Of a stretch of 35,894 nucleotides of DNA, positions 1 to 7,589 are shown one piece after another. Origin of the DNA: Amycolatopsis tucumanensis (GTDB lineage: Bacteria > Actinomycetota > Actinomycetes > Mycobacteriales > Pseudonocardiaceae); NCBI RefSeq assembly GCF_021654135.1, contig NZ_JAKGSD010000072.1:1-35894 (forward strand), read 5' to 3'. The stretch's first letter is position 1; each line of letters begins with the position of its first letter. The translations under genes and the position numbers were made by a program. The notes under the pieces are model-generated. The model was not told the DNA's origin, made no database searches, and worked only from the letters and a program-made list of their open reading frames with translations.

Positions 1-133
1 CCAGCCCGCCCTCGACCCACGACCCGTCCTTGATCCCGTTGGACAGGTCCTGCGCCGACTCCAGAATCCCGATCCCCGTCACCCCGGTCGTCGTCGACAC
101 CGGCGCCGCGACCAGCGGGTTGCCCTCGGTCAT
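1..133 (-). CDS. Partial N-terminus of an ESX/WXG100-like secretion-target protein
   Basis: The reading frame opens at ATG 133 and runs off the left edge, so only 44 residues are visible. They begin MTEGNPLVAAPVSTTTGVTG and end in a WVEGGL segment. From memory of the family, this opening (a short acidic start, a Ser/Thr-rich helix, then an ILESAQDLSNG-like helix and a GxWVEGGL turn) is common at the start of 300-500 residue Pseudonocardiaceae proteins with a WXG100-like or type VII secretion-type N-terminal domain and a variable C-terminal part. Whether the missing part is an effector or a structural protein cannot be told here. It lies 58 bp downstream of the MmyB-type regulator gene on the same strand, which may be read into it. 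Confidence 0.5.
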   Translation of the reverse strand, partial: MTEGNPLVAAPVSTTTGVTGIGILESAQDLSNGIKDGSWVEGGL

Positions 134-191
134 CCGTCCCCCAATCTGCCCGGGGTACGACGCAACCAGCCCCTGGGCCGGTTCCGCAAGA

Positions 192-1025
192 TCAGCGGGC
201 GACGAGTTTCGCAGCCGTCTCGCTGTCGGCGGGGGTGTAGGTCGTCAGGCGGACCTCGGAGCGGCGGCCGAACCACAGGTGCGTGTAGTCGAAGCTCAAC
301 AGGCCCGCCTCGGGGTGCACGAAGCACTTCGTGAGGTTCCGCATCGGCTGGACGTCGTGCTGGTTCCAGATCGCCTCGAACTCCGGGGACTCCCGTCGCA
401 GGCGTTTGACCAGCGCCTTCCAGCCCGGCTCTGCGACGTGCTCGGCCATCGACGCGCGGAACTGCGCCACCGAGCGCGGCAGGCCGTCCTCCCAGTCCCG
501 CAGCCTCGCCCGCCACCGCGGGTTCGTGAAGGCCAGCAGCATCGAGTTGCGCTCCTCGACCGGCACGCTCCCGACGTCCATCAGCCAGTCGTAGGTGCGG
601 TTGTAGGCGAGGATGTCGGTGCGCGCGTTCTGCACCGCCGCGGGGAAGGGCTCCAGCTGGTCGAGGATCGCCCGGATCTGCGGCGTGACGACCTTGCAGT
701 CCTTCTCCATCGGCGGCTCGGGCGCGCCGGCGAGGGTGAACAGGTGGCTGCGCTCGTGCTGGTCGAGCTGCAGGGTCCGCGCGACCGCGGTGAGCACCTG
801 CTCGGACGCGTGGATGTCGCGGCCCTGCTCCAGCCACGTGTACCAGGTGACCCCCACCCCGGCGAGCTGCGCGACCTCCTCGCGCCGCAGCCCAGGCGTG
901 CGGCGGCGGCCGCCCGCGGGCAGGCCGACCTGCTCGGGCGAGATCCGTTCCCGTCGGCTGCGCAGGAACGCGGCCAGCTCGGCGCGGCGGATCTCGTCGG
1001 CGGACATGCGCACGGCGGTGGTCAT
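192..1025 (-). CDS. MmyB-type HTH transcriptional regulator
   Basis: A 277-residue cytoplasmic DNA-binding regulator. Residues ~10-90 form an XRE-type helix-turn-helix with the RRTPGLRREEVAQLAGV and WYTWLEQGRDI signatures of the MmyB family. Residues ~105-265 match the MmyB-like ligand-binding (PAS-like) domain that follows in this family and is thought to sense small hydrophobic ligands. It is divergent from the drug exporter gene at 1126, with palindromes in the 100-bp spacer, the usual arrangement for a local repressor of an exporter. I chose ATG 1025 because MTTAVRMSADEIRR fits family N-termini. An in-frame GTG at 1046 would add seven residues and cannot be excluded. The family is clear; the ligand is unknown. 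Confidence 0.9.
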   Translation of the reverse strand: MTTAVRMSADEIRRAELAAFLRSRRERISPEQVGLPAGGRRRTPGLRREEVAQLAGVGVTWYTWLEQGRDIHASEQVLTAVARTLQLDQHERSHLFTLAGAPEPPMEKDCKVVTPQIRAILDQLEPFPAAVQNARTDILAYNRTYDWLMDVGSVPVEERNSMLLAFTNPRWRARLRDWEDGLPRSVAQFRASMAEHVAEPGWKALVKRLRRESPEFEAIWNQHDVQPMRNLTKCFVHPEAGLLSFDYTHLWFGRRSEVRLTTYTPADSETAAKLVAR

Positions 1026-1057
1026 GCTGCCAGCCTGGCACGCCACCGATCCTGTTA

Positions 1058-1099
1058 CCAGGTAGTCCTGATACCTGGATCAACGCTATCTGGTACCAG
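1058..1099. promoter_or_regulatory. Operator palindromes between the MmyB-type regulator and the exporter
   Basis: Two inverted repeats lie in the divergent spacer. The first is CCAGGTA (1058-1064), a 7-nt spacer, then TACCTGG (1072-1078). The second is the perfect palindrome CTGGTACCAG at 1090-1099. Both share the CCAGGTA/TACCTGG core, so they look like two copies of one protein-binding site. Their place between both start codons suggests the MmyB-type regulator controls itself and the exporter. Binding is inferred, not shown. Confidence 0.6.
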
Positions 1100-1125
1100 G
1101 CTCCGCGGAAGCCCACGGTGGAACC

Positions 1126-2538
1126 ATGACGACAACCCTGGCGCCGGCCGAGACCCGGCAGGCACTCACCCGCGGTGGGCTCGCCACCGTGCTCCTGGGG
1201 GCGGCGCTGGCGCCCATCGACCTGTACATCGTCAACGTCGCACTGCCCACGATCAATGCCGACCTGCACACGACCGCCGCCACGCTGGAGTGGATCGTCG
1301 CCGGTTACGGCCTCGCGTTCGCGCTCCTGCTGGTCGTCGGCGGGCGGCTGGGCGACGCGTTCGGCCACCGCCGCGTGTTCTCCCTCGGCCTGGCCGCGTT
1401 CACCCTGACCTCGCTGGTCTGCGGGCTCGCCCCGAACGCGGGCGTGCTGGTCGCGGCCCGTGTCGCCCAGGGCGCGGCGGCCGCGCTGGTGGTGCCGCAG
1501 GTGCTCTCGATCATCCAGGCCACCACCTCCGGCGAGCGGCGCTCCCGCACCATCGGCTACTACGGCGCCACCGGCGGCATCTCGATGGTCGTCGGCCAGC
1601 TGCTCGGCGGGGTCCTGGTGTCGGTCGACCTCGCCGGCGGCGGCTGGCGGCCGATCTTCCTGGTCAACGTGCCGATCGGGCTGCTCGGCCTGGTGCTGGC
1701 CCGCCGTCTGCTGCCGGACACCAGGGCGAACCACCCGCTGGGCGTGGACCTGCGGGGCACCGCCCTGCTCGGCCTGACCCTGCTCGCGCTGCTCGTGCCG
1801 CTGCTGGAGGGCCAGGCGCTCGACTGGCCGGCGTGGTGCTGGGCGCTGCTCGTCGCGGTCCCGTTCGGCGCGGCCGCGTTCGTCACCGTGGAACGCCGGC
1901 TCGAAGCGCGGGGCGCGACGCCGCTGCTGCCGCCGTCGCTGGCGCGGATGCCGAGCATGCGCCGCGGGCTCGCGGTCGGCGTGCCGTTCTTCGCCGGGTT
2001 CGGCGGGTTCCTGTTCGTCTACGCGCTCGTGCTGCAGGACGGCCTGCACCTGGGCCCGCTCGCGTCGGGTCTCGCGCTCACCCCGATGGCCGTCGCGTTC
2101 CTGGTGTTCTCGCTGCTCAGCAGCCGGTTCGTGGCCCGGCTCGGGCGGCACGTCATCGTGCTCGGCACGGCCGTGCAGGTGCTCGGGCTGCTCACCCTGA
2201 TCGGCACCGTGCTGCTGGCCTGGCCGGACGTCACCGTCCTCGCCCTCGTCCCCGGCATGCTGGTGACCGGCGCCGGGCAGGGACTGGCCGGGCCGACGCT
2301 CTTCCGGGTCGTCCTGTCGCGGGTCCCGGCGGACAGCGCGGGCGCAGGCAGCGGGATGCTCACCACGACCCAGCAGAGCGCGCTCGCGCTGGGCGTCGCG
2401 ACCATGGGCACGCTGTACGTCGCGCTGGCCGGGACGTGGGGCGCGCAGGACGCGTTGCTGCTGGTCACCGGCCTGCAGGCGACCGTGATGGCCGTCGCCG
2501 CGGTCGCCGCGCGGCGGTTGCCGGACCCGCGCGGCTGA
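1126..2538 (+). CDS. MFS drug exporter, DHA2 (EmrB/QacA) family, 14 TM
   Basis: A 470-residue inner-membrane proton antiporter that would export drugs or metabolites. It has the ~14 hydrophobic segments of the DHA2 family. The first helix carries APIDLYIVNVALPTI, a version of the family's LDxTIVNVALP motif, and the loop after TM2 has the motif A form GGRLGDAFGHRR. A motif C-like region (GATGGISMVVGQLLGGVL) falls near residues 145-165. The ATG at 1126 follows a weak purine tract. It is divergent from the MmyB-type regulator with shared palindromes, so it is probably derepressed by that regulator's ligand. The next gene (sigma factor, 2591) starts 52 bp downstream and could be co-transcribed. 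The substrate cannot be predicted. Confidence 0.92.
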   Translation: MTTTLAPAETRQALTRGGLATVLLGAALAPIDLYIVNVALPTINADLHTTAATLEWIVAGYGLAFALLLVVGGRLGDAFGHRRVFSLGLAAFTLTSLVCGLAPNAGVLVAARVAQGAAAALVVPQVLSIIQATTSGERRSRTIGYYGATGGISMVVGQLLGGVLVSVDLAGGGWRPIFLVNVPIGLLGLVLARRLLPDTRANHPLGVDLRGTALLGLTLLALLVPLLEGQALDWPAWCWALLVAVPFGAAAFVTVERRLEARGATPLLPPSLARMPSMRRGLAVGVPFFAGFGGFLFVYALVLQDGLHLGPLASGLALTPMAVAFLVFSLLSSRFVARLGRHVIVLGTAVQVLGLLTLIGTVLLAWPDVTVLALVPGMLVTGAGQGLAGPTLFRVVLSRVPADSAGAGSGMLTTTQQSALALGVATMGTLYVALAGTWGAQDALLLVTGLQATVMAVAAVAARRLPDPRG

Positions 2539-2590
2539 AAATCCGCGCGAAGGGCGTCGGAGAACCGCTCCCCCGGGCGACGATGGGGGT

Positions 2591-3115
2591 GTGAGCGAAC
2601 CGCGGGTACGACCGGACCCGGCCTTCGCGCTGCTCGACCTCTACGAGACGGCGCTGCCGGAGGTGTACGGCTACCTGCTCGCGCGCTGCGGTGACCGGGG
2701 CGTGGCCGAGGAGCTGACCTCGGAGACGTTCCTCGGCGCCGTCAGCGCGTGCCGGAACCCGGGAGCGCCGCCGGTGAGCACGCCGTGGCTCATCGGGGTG
2801 GCGCGGCACAAGCTGATCGACCACTGGCGGCGGCGGGAGCGCGAGGAACGCGGGCTGCGCGTGGTGCACGAGTCCGAGGCCGATTCGGTGGACCCGTGGG
2901 ACGCCGAACTGGACGCCCTGCTGGCCCGCGAGGTGCTGGAGTCGCTGGGCGCGCACCACCGGGCCGCGCTGACGCTGCGGTACCTGGACGGTCTGCCGGT
3001 GCCGGAGGTCGCCCGCCTGATGGGCCGGACCGTGCACGCCACCGAAGCACTGCTGGTCCGGGCGCGATCCGCGTTCCGGGCCGCCTACCGGGAGAAGGAG
3101 GTGCGTGATGACTGA
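2591..3115 (+). CDS. ECF-type RNA polymerase sigma factor
   Basis: A 174-residue alternative sigma factor. Residues ~18-88 form sigma region 2 (VYGYLLARCGDRGVAEELTSETF, then the WLIGVARHKLIDHWRR helix). Residues ~112-165 form region 4 (LTLRYLDGLPVPEVARLMGRT, the helix-turn-helix for the -35 element). The length is normal for ECF factors. The GTG start at 2591 follows a GGGGG tract. Its 3' end overlaps the next gene by 8 bp, so the two are translationally coupled. No classical anti-sigma gene is next to it; the coupled partner is a VOC protein with a charged N-terminal tail. Target promoters are unknown. Confidence 0.92.
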   Translation: MSEPRVRPDPAFALLDLYETALPEVYGYLLARCGDRGVAEELTSETFLGAVSACRNPGAPPVSTPWLIGVARHKLIDHWRRREREERGLRVVHESEADSVDPWDAELDALLAREVLESLGAHHRAALTLRYLDGLPVPEVARLMGRTVHATEALLVRARSAFRAAYREKEVRDD

Positions 3116-3977
3116 TCCATTCGACGCACTCCGCGCCCCGGTCCAGCCGGTCGCCCCCGATCCGCGGTTCGCCGCCGAACTGCGCGAGCGCCTGCGTCGC
3201 GCTGTGTTGAACGGAGGAGAGATGCCCAGCACGGAAGCACCCGCACGGGCGGAACTGCACTCGCTGACCCCGTACCTCGCCGTGTCCGACGCGCGGCGGG
3301 CGCTGGACTTCTACGTCGAAGCGTTCGGCGCGCAACGCCGCGGCGACCCCATCGTGATGCCGGACGGCCGCATCGGGCACGCCGAACTGGCGATCGGCGA
3401 CAGCGTCCTGATGTTGGCCGAGGAGTTCCCGGAGATCGGGCACGTCACGGCCGCGGGCGGGGCGAGCATCCGGATCGAGCTGTCCGATGTGGACGCCGCG
3501 GTGGCGCGCGCCGTCGAGCTGGGCGCGCAGGTGCTCGACCCGGTGTCCGACCGCGGGCACGGCCGGTCCGGCTCGATCCGCGACCCCTTCGGCCAGCGGT
3601 GGCTGCTGTCCCAGGCGCCGGTCCGCGCGAGCGGCCAGGACACCGCGCGGCACGGCCAGGCCATGTACTTCACCTTCCAGGTCCCGGACGACGAAGCCGC
3701 GAAAGCGTTCTACGGCAGCGTCCTCGGGTGGCAGTTCTCCCGCGGATCCGTCGAACGCGCCTGGGGTTTCGAGGGCCCAGGTCTGGAAGGCGGCCTGTGG
3801 GGCGGGCCGCGGCAGGTCGGCTGGAAGCTGATGTACGCGGTCGACGACGTGCACGCCGCGGTGGAGCGCGTGCGTGCGGCGGGCGGTCAGGTGACCGAAG
3901 TGGACCGCAAGCCGTATGGGCTCACGGCCGACTGCATCGACAACCAGGGCATCGAGTTCTGGCTCTGGCAGCCATGA
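3108..3977 (+). CDS. Two-domain VOC (glyoxalase/bleomycin resistance fold) protein coupled to the sigma factor
   Basis: A 289-residue protein. Residues 1-38 form a short tail beginning TDPFDALRAPVQPVAPDP, followed by an amphipathic basic helix (FAAELRERLRRAVL). Residues ~50-172 are a PhnB-like VOC domain (LTPYLAVSDARRALDFYVEAFG to IRDPFGQRWLLSQ). Residues ~185-289 are a second VOC domain (YFTFQVPDDEAAKAFYGSVLGW). ATG 3108 overlaps the sigma stop by 8 bp and has GGAGAAGGAGG upstream. A second in-frame ATG at 3222, exactly where the tail ends, has its own strong ribosome-binding sequence (GGAGGAGAG) and would give a 251-residue form. VOC proteins bind metals, sequester drugs or do isomerase/dioxygenase chemistry. 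Which applies is unknown; the coupling suggests a role in the sigma factor's response. Confidence 0.88.
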   Translation: MTDPFDALRAPVQPVAPDPRFAAELRERLRRAVLNGGEMPSTEAPARAELHSLTPYLAVSDARRALDFYVEAFGAQRRGDPIVMPDGRIGHAELAIGDSVLMLAEEFPEIGHVTAAGGASIRIELSDVDAAVARAVELGAQVLDPVSDRGHGRSGSIRDPFGQRWLLSQAPVRASGQDTARHGQAMYFTFQVPDDEAAKAFYGSVLGWQFSRGSVERAWGFEGPGLEGGLWGGPRQVGWKLMYAVDDVHAAVERVRAAGGQVTEVDRKPYGLTADCIDNQGIEFWLWQP

Positions 3978-4024
3978 TCGGACTGACGATGGGCCGCCTT
4001 TCGTAGCGGTGCGGGTGGCGGAAC

Positions 4025-4109
4025 CTCAGACGCCCCCTCGCTGTGGGATCGCCTCCTCATGAACGCCAGTTCACCACGTCGGCGCTGTCCTCGCGAGGGG
4101 ACGTCTGAG
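4025..4109. repeat. Large imperfect hairpin in the intergenic region
   Basis: CTCAGACGCCCCCTCGC (4025-4041) is the reverse complement, at 16 of 17 positions, of 4093-4109. The 51-nt loop contains an inner GAAC-GCCA-GTTC hairpin. It fills the 154-bp space between the convergent VOC gene and UDP-sugar dehydrogenase gene. It has no U-tract, so it is not a textbook intrinsic terminator. It could be a bidirectional terminator, a small structured RNA, or a short MITE/REP-like dispersed repeat. No second copy was seen in this window. Confidence 0.6.
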
Positions 4110-4131
4110 AACCCGCGGCGGCGCAAGCTGC

Positions 4132-5454
4132 TCAGCCGGCAACACCCGACGGACTCGGCAGGGCGACGCGGGCCGGGCGGGGGCGGCCGAGGCCCACATA
4201 GGACAGTCCGGCGTCCGTGATGGTCCGCGGCTCCAGCAGGTTCCGCGTGTCCACCACCCCGTCGCCCTGCATCAGGTCCGCCACGTAGCCCCAGTCCAGC
4301 TTGGTGAACTCGGCCCACTCGGTGAGCACGACGATCGCGTCCGCGTCCTTGGCCACCTGGTACGGGTCGTCGACCACGGTCATGCCGGGCAGCGCCTCGC
4401 GCACCGCCGGGTCGTAGGCCGTCACCTCGGCGCCGTGCGCGGCGAGCATCGAGGTGACCGACAGGGCGGGCGAGTCGCGCAGGTCGTTGGTGCCCGCCTT
4501 GAACGCCAGGCCCAGCACGCCGATCCGGGCGGCGGCCAGGCTGCCGCCCACGGCGCCGGCGATCTTCGCGACGATCCGGTCCCGCTGCGCGATGTTCTCC
4601 ACGATCGCCGCGGTGAGCAGCGAGAAGTCGAACCCGACGGACTCGGCGACCTGCACCAGCGCGTGCGTGTCCTTGGGCAGGCAGGAGCCGCCCCAGCCGG
4701 GGCCGGGCTTGAGGAACGACCGGCCGATGCGGCGGTCGTGGCCCATCCCCTCGGTCACCGACACGATGTCCGCGCCGAGCCGCTCGCACAGTTCGGCGAT
4801 CGCGTTGACGTAGGACAGCTTCATCGCGAGGAAGCAGTTGGCCGCGTACTTGACCAGCTCCGCGCTGGCGGCGTCGGTGATGACGTTCGGCGCGGACAGG
4901 TCGCGGTAGAGGTCGGCGATGCGGCGCGCGGCGGCCTCGTCGTCGGAGCCGACGACGATCCGGTCCGGGTGCATGAAGTCGGCGACCGCGGTGCCCTCGC
5001 GCAGGAACTCGGGGTTCGCCACCACCGGCACGTCGTCGCGGCCGAGCAGGGCGCGGATGCGCTGGGCGGTGCCGACCGGGACGGTCGACTTGGTGACCAC
5101 CGCGCACCCGGCCGGCAGGACGTCGGCGATCTCCGCGATCACCGCTTCGACGGCGCGGAGGTCGGCGGCGCCGCCCGCGCCCATCGGGGTCGGCACGCAC
5201 AGGTAGACCGCGTCCGCTCCGGCGACCGCGGCGCGCGACCCGACCACGAACCGCAGCCTTCTCGCGGCGAGCCCGCGCGTGACCAGTTCCTCCAGGCCGG
5301 GCTCCAGGATGTCCACCCGTCCCGCGGCGAGCCGGGCCACCTTGACGTCGTCCACGTCCACGCAGGTCACCTGGTGTCCGAGGGCGGCGAGGCAGGCCCC
5401 GGTGGTCAGTCCGACGTATCCGGTGCCGATCACGACGATGCGAGCTCCGCTCAT
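4132..5454 (-). CDS. UDP-glucose/GDP-mannose 6-dehydrogenase family enzyme
   Basis: A 440-residue cytosolic NAD-dependent enzyme that oxidises a nucleotide sugar twice, most often UDP-glucose to UDP-glucuronate. The Rossmann motif is at residues 9-15 (IGTGYVG). The middle domain has VANPEFLREGTAV (~145-157). The catalytic cysteine is C258 in WGGSCLPKDT. The C-terminal UDP-binding domain holds LGLAFKAGTNDLRDSP. All three family domains are complete. ATG 5454 is chosen because MSGARIVVIG puts the Rossmann strand at the usual distance from the start. No glycosyltransferases or polysaccharide genes lie nearby, so the pathway is not shown. GDP-mannose or UDP-N-acetylmannosamine as substrate remains possible. 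Confidence 0.93.
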   Translation of the reverse strand: MSGARIVVIGTGYVGLTTGACLAALGHQVTCVDVDDVKVARLAAGRVDILEPGLEELVTRGLAARRLRFVVGSRAAVAGADAVYLCVPTPMGAGGAADLRAVEAVIAEIADVLPAGCAVVTKSTVPVGTAQRIRALLGRDDVPVVANPEFLREGTAVADFMHPDRIVVGSDDEAAARRIADLYRDLSAPNVITDAASAELVKYAANCFLAMKLSYVNAIAELCERLGADIVSVTEGMGHDRRIGRSFLKPGPGWGGSCLPKDTHALVQVAESVGFDFSLLTAAIVENIAQRDRIVAKIAGAVGGSLAAARIGVLGLAFKAGTNDLRDSPALSVTSMLAAHGAEVTAYDPAVREALPGMTVVDDPYQVAKDADAIVVLTEWAEFTKLDWGYVADLMQGDGVVDTRNLLEPRTITDAGLSYVGLGRPRPARVALPSPSGVAG

Positions 5455-5612
5455 GCTGCCGACGGTGACAGCCGCAGTTGACCGCAGTCCTAACGGAAGT
5501 CGTCCGCGCCGGGTACGTCGCGCGACGGGTGAGGAGGGCCACGCCAGGCCGGGGAAAACGAGCGTTAACCTCGTGTGCAGAGCAGAGTGGCCGGCCACGG
5601 AAGGAACCGTTC

Positions 5613-6371
5613 ATGCAGATCAAGGACACCGCCGCGATCGTCACAGGTGGTGCGTCGGGACTCGGTGGCGCGACGGCGAAGGCGCTCGCCGAGCGGGGCG
5701 CGCACGTGTTCGCGCTGGACCTCGCCGCCGGGATCGAGAAGGCGGAGAAGGTCGAGGGCATCACCTACGTCGAGGCCGATGTCACCGACGGTGACCAGGT
5801 AGCGGCCGCGGTGGAGCAGGCCGCGGGCGGGTCGGTGCCGCTGCGGGTCGTGGTGAACTGCGCCGGCATCGGGCCGTCCGCGCGGATCCTGTCCAAGAAG
5901 GGCAGGCACGACCTGAACCTGTTCCGCAAGGTCGTCGAGGTCAACCTGATCGGCACCTTCAACGTGACGACCCTGGCCGCCGAGGCGATCGCCAAGACCG
6001 AGCCCGTCGAGGACGGCGCCCGGGGTGTCGTCATCAACACCGCGTCGGTCGCCGCCTTCGACGGGCAGATCGGGCAGGTCGCCTACTCGGCGTCGAAGGG
6101 CGGTGTCGCCGGGATGACGCTGCCCGCGGCGCGCGACCTGGCCTCGCACGGCATCCGGGTCATGACGATCGCGCCGGGCATCATCGACACCCCGATGCTC
6201 GCGACGGTCTCCGACGAGTTCCGGGCCGGCCTGGCGGCGGGAGTGCCGTTCCCCAAGCGCCTCGGCCGGCCCGACGAGTACGCCCAGCTCGCGGTGAACA
6301 TCGTGGAGCACGACTACCTCAACGGCGAGGTCATCCGCATGGACGGCTCGCTGCGAATGGCGCCGCGCTAG
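5613..6371 (+). CDS. SDR oxidoreductase, 3-hydroxyacyl-CoA dehydrogenase (HSD10-like) type
   Basis: A 252-residue classical short-chain dehydrogenase. TGGASGLGG at residues 11-19 is the dinucleotide-binding motif, and the acidic residue at the end of strand 2 (D36 in FALDLA) favours NAD over NADP. NCAG is at 82-85. The catalytic residues are S145, Y158 and K162 (NTASVAAFDGQIGQVAYSASK). The spacing and the GQIGQ/YSASKGGVAGMTLPAARDLA run resemble type-2 3-hydroxyacyl-CoA dehydrogenases, so a role in fatty or branched acyl-CoA oxidation is likely. ATG 5613 follows GGAAGGAA. A TAACCT box lies at 5566-5571. It ends tail-to-tail with the next gene, the two stop codons sharing the bases CTAG (6368-6371), so no terminator fits between them. 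Confidence 0.9.
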   Translation: MQIKDTAAIVTGGASGLGGATAKALAERGAHVFALDLAAGIEKAEKVEGITYVEADVTDGDQVAAAVEQAAGGSVPLRVVVNCAGIGPSARILSKKGRHDLNLFRKVVEVNLIGTFNVTTLAAEAIAKTEPVEDGARGVVINTASVAAFDGQIGQVAYSASKGGVAGMTLPAARDLASHGIRVMTIAPGIIDTPMLATVSDEFRAGLAAGVPFPKRLGRPDEYAQLAVNIVEHDYLNGEVIRMDGSLRMAPR

Positions 6372-7507
6372 CCACGCAGCACCAGGGCCTGGGTGTCGGT
6401 CCCGGCGCTGACGTGCAGGATCGCGTCGGCGCCGTCGACCGTGGCCTGGTCCAGCGGGAAGTAGCCCTGCATGGGGTTGGTGTCGGTGCGCGTCTCCGCG
6501 GCAGGGAGTTCGCGCGCCGGCACCAGGCCCCACTCGCCGACCCGGCTCTGCAACCGGCCCTCGAACGTCTCCGGCCCGGGCTCGCCGAGGTCGATCGCCT
6601 TGCTGCTGCCCAGGCTGCCGACGATCAGCCGGTACCGATCGCCCACCAGCGACGAGACGATGGCGCCCGCACTGGACCAGTTCATGTCCATCGGGCCCAG
6701 CCGCATGTGGCTCTCGTTGCGCTGCAGGTGCCGGTTCTGGCCGAACACCAGGACCGGTCCGCGCTCGGCGTCCCGGATGTCGAGCAGGTTCTGGGCCATC
6801 ATCGCGTCGCGGAACGCGCTCATCCGGGTCCAGCGGGCGCTGTCGTCGACCGGTTCCGCGGCCTGGCGGTGGTACCGCAGCAGGCCGAGGCCCGCGGTGA
6901 GGTGGATCCGCGCCCGGTCCCACCGCGCGCGGGAGGTCGCCGCGATCAGCATCGGCGCGCCGGCGTAGAGGGTGACCAGCATGTCGTCGGCGATCACGCG
7001 GAGCCGGTCCGCTTCGGGCGTGGCGCCGGGTGATTCGGTCGCCTTCAGCACCGCTTCCGTGCGGTTCCACCGCTCGTCGTCGCCGGTGAGGGCCGCGATG
7101 TCGTGGTCGAGGCCCAGGTAGTCCCGCGCGTGCTCCAGGTAGGTGCGCGGGCTGGGCGCGTTCATCATCTCGGTGGCGACGTCGAAGCCGTGGAAGGCGA
7201 GCGGCCGCTCGGCGGTCTCGTTGTACTCACGCATCCAGGTGATCAGCCGTCGGTTGTTGTCGAGCTCGCCGAAGCGGTGCGAGAAGCCCTCGCGCAGCAC
7301 CGTGTCCAGGTCACCGACGCCGTGCTGGACGTACTCGTTCACCGCGAGCGCGGCGACGCGGTCGGTCTCCAGCGCGATCGCGGTGACCGCACCGGCCAGC
7401 TCCGCGAACAGTTCGTTGCGGATCAGGGCGAAGGCCGATTCCAGGTGGGCGGGCTCGCCGAAGGCCAGGAAGTCGACGTCCGGGGCGAGTAGTTCTCGAA
7501 TGTCCAT
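6368..7507 (-). CDS. Erythromycin esterase family protein
   Basis: A 379-residue protein of the EreA/EreB-like family, metal-independent hydrolases that in characterised members open macrolide lactone rings. Visible family features are FGEPAHLESAF near residue 17 (the conserved Glu/His segment), ITWMREYNE, the FHGFDVATEM motif, and a C-terminal FGQNRHLQR segment with its His. Many actinobacterial homologues are not proven resistance enzymes, so macrolide esterase activity is only a possibility. ATG 7507 has no ribosome-binding sequence but follows TACGAT (7516-7521, minus strand) by 8 nt, suggesting a leaderless mRNA. It is divergent from the MerR/TioE-like regulator at 7590, which probably controls it. 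Confidence 0.85.
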   Translation of the reverse strand: MDIRELLAPDVDFLAFGEPAHLESAFALIRNELFAELAGAVTAIALETDRVAALAVNEYVQHGVGDLDTVLREGFSHRFGELDNNRRLITWMREYNETAERPLAFHGFDVATEMMNAPSPRTYLEHARDYLGLDHDIAALTGDDERWNRTEAVLKATESPGATPEADRLRVIADDMLVTLYAGAPMLIAATSRARWDRARIHLTAGLGLLRYHRQAAEPVDDSARWTRMSAFRDAMMAQNLLDIRDAERGPVLVFGQNRHLQRNESHMRLGPMDMNWSSAGAIVSSLVGDRYRLIVGSLGSSKAIDLGEPGPETFEGRLQSRVGEWGLVPARELPAAETRTDTNPMQGYFPLDQATVDGADAILHVSAGTDTQALVLRG

Positions 7508-7515
7508 GAGACTCA

Positions 7516-7583
7516 ATCGTATCGTTGAAAGAACGGTTGAGACTTTTGTTGGCTTGGTCTTGGTGGAAGTGCGCTAAAGTCTC
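7516..7583. promoter_or_regulatory. Divergent promoter region with inverted repeat between esterase and MerR-type genes
   Basis: GAGACTTT (7539-7546) and AAAGTCTC (7576-7583) form a perfect 8-bp inverted repeat, extended to GTTG/CAAC with a 1-nt slip. TAAAGT at 7575-7580 lies 9 nt before the GTG at 7590 and can be the -10 box of a leaderless regulator mRNA. TACGAT (7516-7521, minus) can be the -10 box of the esterase gene. A second CTCAA/TTGAG pair flanks 7511-7541. The regulator probably binds here. Confidence 0.5.
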
Positions 7584-7589
7584 CAACCG

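Noticed and set aside
130..2151. 673-codon minus-strand frame and the 854-codon plus-strand frame over the left end
   Set aside because: Both overlap the well-supported MmyB-type and exporter genes; they are Arg/Ala/Gly-rich shadow frames caused by high GC.
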